From the NCBI GenBank assembly GCA_037013495.1, contig CM072811.1, positions 20,197,659 through 20,261,658 on the forward strand: DNA of 64,000 nt. The letters run 5' to 3'. Within the stretch, counting starts at the first letter, position 1. The number at the start of each line of letters is the position of its first letter. A program made the translations under genes and the position numbers. The notes below the pieces were generated by a model. That model was not told where the DNA came from. It worked only from the letters and a program-made list of their open reading frames with translations, and did no database searches. Origin of the DNA: Hippophae tibetana (lineage: Eukaryota > Streptophyta > Magnoliopsida > Rosales > Elaeagnaceae). Shown piece after piece: positions 58,461 through 64,000 of this stretch.

Positions 58461-59640
58461 GACAAATTCAGAGAAAGAGAATGAAAGTCCAAATACTCTT
58501 TCTAAGATAATGCTTGAGACTCCGGAAGATCCAGAAAAGATTGCACCGACTACCGATCGTGGTGAAGATGAAATTGATGATCAAGAAGAGATCTCAGTTG
58601 AAGTGGAGGCTTTCTCACCATCACCACCTATCAATCAGCAGCCAGAATCTATTGCCACTACTCGACCGAGAAGGGAGATTAGGAAGCCTACCAGATACAC
58701 AGACATGGTAGCATTCGCACTTCCAGTAATTGATGATGATGTCCCATGCACTTACAAGGAAGCTGTGCAGAGAGTTGATAGTATGAAGTGGAAGATGGAA
58801 ATGGATGAAGAGATGAAGTCTCTACACCAGAATCAGACTTGGGAGTTGGTTCAACTTCCCAAAGGAAAGAAAACTATTGGCTGCAAATGGGTCTATGCCA
58901 AGAAGGAAGGTGTTCCTGGTAAAGACAACATTAGATACAAAGCCAGACTGGTAGCAAAAGGCTATGCTCAGAAAGAAGGAATAGACTACAATGAGGTATT
59001 CTCACCTGTTGTTAAGCATTCATCTATTCAGATACTATTGGCTTTGGTAGCACAGTTTGATCTCGAGTTAGCTCAACTCGATGTCAAAACAACTTTTCTC
59101 CATAGTACTTTGAACGAAGAAATCTACATGTCTCAACCGGATGGCTTCAAAATTCTAGGACGAGAGAATTGGGCTTGCAAGCTGAGCAAGTCAATTTACG
59201 GTTTGAAGCAATCACCACGACAATGGTACAAGCTCTTTGATAGCTTCATTAAAGAGCAAAAGTACACACGCAGTCAGTTTGATCACTGTGTATACTTTCG
59301 AAAACTCCAAGATGGTACCTTCATTTATTTGCTCTTATATGTTAATGATATGTTGATTGCATCTAAAAGCAAGGTGGAGATCAACAGATTGAAAGCTCTG
59401 TTGAGTTCAGAATTTGAAATGAAAGATCTTGGATAAGCTAAGAAAATTCTTGGGATGGAAATCACAAGAGATAGAGTTGCAAGCACAGTCTGTCTGACAC
59501 AGACTCAGTATCTGAAGAAAGTACTACAAAGGTTTGACATTGATGAAAAAACTAAACCAGTAAGTACACTGCTTGCTCCTCACTTTCAGTTGAATGCATT
59601 GATGTCACCTAGCACCACCGATGAGAAGAAGCAAATGGAA
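58461..59640 (+). pseudogene. Copia reverse transcriptase (55-61 kb)
   Basis: Frame 58510-59436: WELVQLPKGKKTIGCKWVYA, KARLVAKGYAQKEGIDYNEV, LDVKTTFLHSTLNEEIYMSQ, and LLYVNDMLIAS, where the first catalytic Asp of YVDD is Asn (codon 59344-59346). TAA at 59434 breaks the frame, which resumes KILGMEITRDR at 59455. Confidence 0.93.
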
Positions 59641-60318
59641 CGTGTTCCATATGCAAATGTTGTTGGTGCCTTGATGTATGCAATGGTTTGCACCAGACCT
59701 GATATTTCCCACGCTGTTAGTATGGTGAATCGGTACATGCATAATCTCGGTAAAGGACACTGGCAAGCAGTGAAGTGGATTCTACGGTACATCTATGGTA
59801 TTGTGGATATTGGTTTGAAGTTTGAAAGAGACAAGACTGAAGGCAAACACCTAGTTGGATATGTGGATTCTGACTATGCTGGAGATCTGGATAAGCGTCG
59901 ATCTACAACTGGTTATGTGTTCACAATGGCAGGAGGACCAGTTTGTTGGAGATCAACATTGCAGTCAACTGTAGCTTTGTCTACTACAGAGGCAGAGTAT
60001 ATGGCTGTAACAGAAGCATTCAAAGAAGCTATATGGCTTCTCGGGTTGACTAAGAATTTGGGTATTGTTCAGAAGAACGTGGAGGTTTTCTACGACAGCC
60101 AGAGTGCCATTTGTTTGGTAAAGAACCAAGTTCATCATGGTCGCACCAAGCACATCGATGTTCGATTTCATTTTGTTCGAGGAATCGTCGATGAAGGGAA
60201 TGTTATACTTCAAAAATTTGGAACTGCAGATAACCCTACAGATATGCTTACAAAGGTGGTTACAGGGATCAAGTTTCAACACTGCTTGAACTTGATCAAC
60301 ATCTCTCGAGCTTAGAGC
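59641..60318 (+). pseudogene. Copia RNase H (55-61 kb)
   Basis: Frame 59455-60315 carries YADVVGALMYAM-type and ARPDISHAVS-type motifs, then YVDSDYAGDLDKRRSTTGYV, STTEAEYMAVTEAFKEAIWL, YDSQSAICLVKN and TKHIDVRFHFVRG, ending DMLTKVV. Catalytic Asp-Glu-Asp positions are all present. Confidence 0.93.
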
Positions 60319-60371
60319 GCCTAGGGCGCATTTAGAGGCAGTGTTATGAACTTTTTCGCCAAGGTGGAGAT

Positions 60372-60864
60372 TATTGAATATTGGCTCTAAAAGTAACAAA
60401 TTAGTGGCATAATTTAGGGAAATTAGTGGCCTAATTTGTGGCATGATTTGTGGCATGAGTTAAGGAAAATTAGTGGCACAATTTAAGGAAATTAGTAGCC
60501 TAATTTAAGGCTTAAATTATGGCACAATTTAGGGAAAAGGAGTCTTGCTTCATCTATAAATAGGGAAGAGTTCATGCATTGAAGTACAAGGCAAAAATCA
60601 GAAAAATCAAAGAAAGCATAAGCAAACTCAAAGAGAGAAAATACTTGTGAGTTTGAGAGTTTTCTATAAGTTTGGGGAAACACTTGAGAGATATTATTAG
60701 TGAGAAAATCTGTATCTGTATTCTGTATATTTCCTACTCAGTTCAAATAATATCTGCTGTCTCCCGTGGACCTAGGCGAATTGCCGAACCACGTAAATCC
60801 TGTGTGTTCATTTTATTGCTTTGATATATTCACATACCGCTATTTATTGCTTCCGCCCACAACA
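60372..60864 (+). repeat. 3' LTR of copia (55-61 kb)
   Basis: Same length as the 5' LTR. First dinucleotide is TA in place of TG. Confidence 0.95.
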
Positions 60865-60869
60865 AGAGG

Positions 60870-61200
60870 CTTGGTGATGTTGATGAGTATCCTTGCTCTG
60901 GGAAATTTCCAATTCAGTATCTCATTAGATGGCATTCTTTCGAGTTCCAACAAGTGGCTTGCATGCTTAGCAATTTTTGCTATGTTATTTGCAAACATCA
61001 GATTACTGGATTCCATGCATTTGGATCCAAAAAGGCCCCATTATGAAATTATAGCTTCTACTATCAGCGTCAGGGTTGAATTCTGTTTATTCTATCAGGA
61101 TTCCAAATTTTCCCGATGAGCGATCTTTCAATGCATACTTTTTGAATGATGGGGTTAGAGGTGAGTTCAAGAAGAGATGCTGAGCTAACAAGTTGAAGGG
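60870..61200 (-). pseudogene. LINE ORF1, 5' part
   Basis: Minus strand reads NWKFPRARILINITKPL immediately before the insertion and joins PAVKTLRKRSFEDNPVW at 55461, rebuilding the plant LINE ORF1 segment before the knuckle. FWIQMHG appears near 61030. The 5' end of the LINE is not resolved. Confidence 0.75.
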
Positions 61201-61814
61201 CTAGATGATAGGTATTAAGGGACATGATTTCGGAGATGAAAATGGAGAGAAGTAAAAGTAGAAGTAAGGTCAGAGTAGGATTTAATGCAACATCGGCAAA
61301 CCTTTACACATGAGCCAAACCAGAGAAGTTTAAACAAGTGAAAAAGAAACGAGAATCTAATAGTTTTCTCTGAGAGATGAACAAACAGGTGAAGGAACCA
61401 ATAGGAGAAGGAACACGTCTCCCAACCACATCAAAACTTCTAAAGGAACCAAACGTTTCAGCATTACCTTTGCTATGATTTTAAAAATGGTAAGGAAGCA
61501 AGATGGCTTGGAGGGTGTAAAAGCAACAATAATCGAGAAGCCATTGAAATACCCAAGAAGTTACGAAATTCTCAGACGTTTGAGTTACAATCTCCATCTC
61601 TTTATTTCTTTCTTATCATTCCAAAGAAAACCAACCTTTACAATGATTATCACATTACATGCAAACAACGAAAGGTAGTGGATGATGAAAAATATCACAA
61701 CCCAAGGAAAAAGTGTTGCCGTGTGCAGTGAAAGTGGCAAACAACAAAGTTAATGGAGTTAGGAAATGGTAGACAATGTGGTTAGTGAATCAGAAATTAG
61801 GGAAGTAAAACAGT
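61201..61814. other. Probable LINE 5' region, no gene seen
   Basis: No recognisable motif; short frames only. Confidence 0.4.
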
Positions 61815-61934
61815 TGTTAGGGTTAGAATTTATATTCCTTTTCATTACTATACATAGAAGTATTTTTTGTACAGAAAAGATGAGAACAGAAATTACAGAA
61901 ATAAACTCAGAATAATTTGACATGGTATCAGACC
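61815..61934 (+). repeat. LTR 3' end plus primer-binding site (short LTR or remnant)
   Basis: TGTTAGGGTTAG..AATTTGACA is followed directly by TGGTATCAGACC (61923-61934), a tRNA-Met-type primer site. If TGTTAG is the true start the LTR is only 108 bases, TRIM-sized; no second copy is seen in the window, so it may be a remnant. Confidence 0.55.
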
Positions 61935-61983
61935 AGATTATGACTCTAAAGAAATAAAAATCCTACGTTGCTATCTGTTCTCC

Positions 61984-62187
61984 TCAACATTGGTTTGATC
62001 TATTAAATCCATAGATCAGATCAATAATACCCATATCCATTTTTTCAAGAACTGTCATCTTGGTCAATTTGCTCAGCTTCTTCCATCCACTAGTCCAAGC
62101 AGATGGGTGTTTGTGTGCCAACACTTTACGAAACTGTTTTTGCAGATTCTCCATATCCTTTTGGAGTTCAATGTTCTTAGTTTTAAT
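61984..62187 (-). CDS. Unrecognised coding-like minus-strand stretch
   Basis: An open stretch of 67 sense codons, stop at 61984-61986, without an ATG at its beginning. The composition is protein-like: a charged amphipathic helix (IELQKDMENLQKQFRKVLAH) followed by TSGWKKLSKLTKMTVLEKMD. It has no family I recognise. It could be an exon remnant, a captured gene piece or chance. Confidence 0.25.
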   Translation of the reverse strand: MKTKNIELQKDMENLQKQFRKVLAHKHPSAWTSGWKKLSKLTKMTVLEKMDMGIIDLIYGFNRSNQC

Positions 62188-62403
62188 TCAAGTTCGAGTG
62201 TCTCTGTGCGTGCAAAGTTGATTCTGTTGAATATTATAATCAACAAGGGTACGATTGCGACCATCTTCAATCTACCTCCCCCCCTGAGAAAAAAAGAAGA
62301 AGAAGAAACCAATAAAATATGGAAATGATTGCTGACCTAAATTAGGTGTCTGTTTCTCTGCAACATTTGAAACCAAAAAAAAAAGGAAAAACAGGAAGGG
62401 AGA

Positions 62404-62547
62404 AATCAGACAGTGCAAGATATAGCTCGAACAACAAAAAATCAGACAGTGCAAGATATAGCTCAAACAACAACAAATCACACGGTGCAAGATATAGCTC
62501 GAACAACAACAGATCAGATAGTGCAAGATATAGCTCGAACAACAACA
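62404..62547 (+). repeat. 36-bp tandem repeat, four units
   Basis: Four units starting at 62404, 62440, 62476 and 62512, each around ATCAGACAGTGCAAGATATA GCTCGAACAACAA. Because 36 is divisible by 3 the frame 62346-62852 encodes a four-fold 12-residue repeat (SDSARYSSNN..) and the reverse strand a hydrophobic one; I do not regard either as a gene. Confidence 0.9.
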
Positions 62548-62559
62548 ACAACAACAAAA

Positions 62560-62845
62560 AACGAATCAACTTCATTGGAGCTGCTAACTCCTCGCTGGTC
62601 GGTGAGGGTTTTTTTCAGAAACGGAGGACCAAGTGGAAGGTTAACTTTGTCTGGATCTGTAGCCGGCTAAGGTTCGGCCATCTTGACCTAGCTGCTCGTT
62701 GCAGAAGACGGGCGCCGCTCACGTGTAGAAGAAAGTCGTGCTCGGTTGCAGAAGGACGCCGCTCCAAGGCTGCGCGAGGAAACTGCTCAACGCATGATGA
62801 GTGCTCAAAAAGCACTAAAATAACCATGATTTTATGCACATTAAT
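62560..62845. other. GC-richer segment of unknown nature
   Basis: Base composition changes sharply to near 50% GC (AGCCGGCTAAGG, GACGGGCGCCGCTCACG). Frames are open but without motifs. Confidence 0.35.
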
Positions 62846-63142
62846 TGATTAAAAATATATATATTTATATGTTTTATCATATATTTATATAAATTTGTCT
62901 TTTTCGGAATCACGGGTATTTTTATTGTTTTTCAGGTATTTTGGCTTAAAAATGTAACTTAAAGACTCAAAGAGGAATAATGGAAGCAATACATCACAAA
63001 TATATTAATATTTAAATGGGGAAAGGTCAACAAATATGGAAAAATTGGACAAAATAGGTCAAAAAAGACAAAAATGTCAAAAAGGAGAAAATCACGCCAC
63101 TACGCCGCCCAGCCGCCGCGCCCCAGCGCCCAGCTCCGCCCC

Positions 63143-63235
63143 AAGCTGCGCGCGCGGTACTGTTAATCCGCGCAGAACTACGCGCGCGGGTACTGTTCAT
63201 CTGTGCCAAGCTGCGCGTGCGGGTACTGTTCACGT
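63143..63235. repeat. GC-rich tandem repeat, ~33-bp unit, three copies
   Basis: Units AAGCTGCGCGCGCGGTACTG, AACTACGCGCGCGGGTACTG and AAGCTGCGCGTGCGGGTACT each run into TGTTMATC-like sequence. This is the most GC-rich part of the window. Confidence 0.8.
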
Positions 63236-63257
63236 GCAGCCGCCCCCCGTCATGCTA

Positions 63258-63276
63258 ACGTCATCAAATGACGTCA
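63258..63276. promoter_or_regulatory. TGACG inverted pair and C-box
   Basis: ACGTCA, a 5-base spacer, then TGACGTCA (63269-63276), the palindromic C-box bound by plant bZIP factors; two TGACG cores side by side resemble as-1. It lies ~70 bases upstream of the TATA box at 63345. Confidence 0.55.
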
Positions 63277-63344
63277 GCAATCACTAATCCGTGTTTTTAC
63301 ATTTTTTTAACATTTTTTTCTCTACTTTTTCTCTCCATCCTCAC

Positions 63345-63353
63345 CTATAAATA
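63345..63353 (+). promoter_or_regulatory. TATA box of LTR-like region
   Basis: CTATAAATA followed by CCCCTATTCCC, in the position expected for an LTR promoter, upstream of a CT-rich leader. Confidence 0.65.
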
Positions 63354-64000
63354 CCCCTATTCCCTTCACTTCAAAACACACCTCAAAACTATTCTTCTCT
63401 TCTCTTTCTTTCTCTCATTTTCTTAGTTTTTAAGCTTTTCTTAGTTTCTTTCTTAGTTTTTAGTTAAATTCTCTTAGTTTTAGAGTTCTTCTCTTTTTGA
63501 GAGGAACTTGTAATGTTTTTGTAATTTATTAGCTTTTTGATTCAATAAATGGAAGTGCAAATTCCGCTTGGAGGTTTTCCAGCAACGGGAATAGCGTCGA
63601 AGTTCTGTAAGGATTTTATTTTCTTTACAGTTATTTTTTATGCTTTATTCTTACATGTTATATTTAATTTGTTTGTGATTAAATTTAACTATGCTGGCTG
63701 TTTATAATCATGATGTAATAATAACGTTGTTATGCTTGCGAAATATTAAATAGGTAAAAATTTCTAAAATGAATTGATTTTATTTTTATTCAAGATTTTA
63801 AATTAAGAATGTTAGAGAGAAATATATTATTTTTCATTACAAACTTAAATCTGAAAATTAGATTTTAAGGTTTAGTTATCCGGTCTAATTTAGAGTAGTG
63901 CTCTTTTGTTTGATGGTACAATCGCTCGGTAGTTAGAGTGAAGCTCTATTTCAAAAGTTTTTATAAGAATTATTATCTGAAAATGTATTGACAACATATT

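Larger units (their letters stand above)
55467..60864 (+). mobile_element. Ty1/copia retrotransposon inserted in LINE ORF1
   Basis: LTRs 55467-55959 and 60372-60864, each 493 bases, with a perfect AGAGG duplication (55462-55466, 60865-60869). Primer site and polypurine tract (AAGGTGGAGAT) in place. Gag, protease, integrase, RT and RNase H follow in copia order. The coding region has at least three in-frame stops (56539, 58163, 59434) and three frame changes. The LTRs differ at roughly 8% of sites by eye. Confidence 0.97.
62846..64000 (+). repeat. LTR-like region with promoter and leader, continues past window
   Basis: Succession of AT-rich start, GC-rich repeats, a C-box, TATA box, CT-rich leader (TTCTTCTCTTCTCTTTCTTT), AATAAATGG near 63544 and an AT-rich tail with ATAATAACGTTGTTATGC. 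It parallels 33860-34480 in order and in parts of the sequence. Internal region lies to the right. Confidence 0.5.

Noticed and set aside
62346..62852. 168-codon plus-strand frame as a gene
   Set aside because: Openness is explained by the 36-bp repeat and the GC-rich segment; no start context, no family.
63540..63620. Hammerhead ribozyme (retrozyme) in the LTR-like region
   Set aside because: No CTGATGA..GAAA core with matching stems could be found.
1..64000. CRISPR arrays, operons, ribosome-binding sites, replication origins
   Set aside because: The window is plant nuclear DNA; the tandem repeats have no spacer-repeat structure of CRISPR type.

Overview
The window is eudicot plant nuclear DNA. 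It is AT-rich, holds two intron- or promoter-bearing plant genes, and is otherwise dominated by decayed LTR retrotransposons, an L1-type LINE, MITEs and one endogenous pararetrovirus. Telomere-type TTTAGGG motifs and a UGT72-type glucosyltransferase fit a eudicot, perhaps a rosid; the species cannot be named from what is visible.

Host genes. (1) Positions 1-2776 (+) are the 3' part of a multi-exon gene for a plant protein whose C-terminal module resembles XLG proteins ('extra-large G-like' family); four exons join in frame across three GT-AG introns. (2) Positions 35473-36909 (+) are an intact, intronless UDP-glycosyltransferase of the UGT72B type with a complete PSPG box and a TATA box. I see no other intact gene and no tRNA or rRNA gene.

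Mobile DNA, left to right. An antisense Ty1/copia remnant (about 3.4-4.1 and 12.9-13.5 kb) has its integrase region split by an 8.7-kb antisense block (4131-12875). That block carries, in viral order, a coat-protein-type zinc knuckle, reverse transcriptase, RNase H and a viroplasmin-like stretch. It is bounded by ~285-bp direct repeats one genome length (~8.46 kb) apart, so I read it as a broken endogenous caulimovirid. A second copia remnant follows at 13.8-14.6 kb, then a TIR element with telomere-like repeats (15.3-16.2 kb). From 17038 to 32685 lies a Ty3/gypsy element of the Tat/Ogre type (matching LTRs, near-perfect TSD, two RNase H modules, two tandem-repeat arrays, an antisense ORF remnant); a copia element (25932-31023) with a perfect AACTT duplication is nested in it. 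The UGT gene is preceded by a hAT-type MITE and an LTR-like fragment.

From 38.3 to about 61.2 kb a single antisense LINE is broken into pieces by a chromovirus-type gypsy element (now a solo LTR plus a truncated copy), a copia element (45282-52228) and a second copia element (55467-60864, perfect AGAGG duplication). One LINE/LTR junction segment occurs twice (39617-40427 and 44967-45646), which points to a tandem duplication followed by solo-LTR formation. The last 2 kb hold an LTR end with primer-binding site, a 36-bp tandem repeat and an LTR-like promoter region with a GC-rich repeat, a C-box and a TATA box.

All element pol genes carry stops or frameshifts and none looks autonomous.
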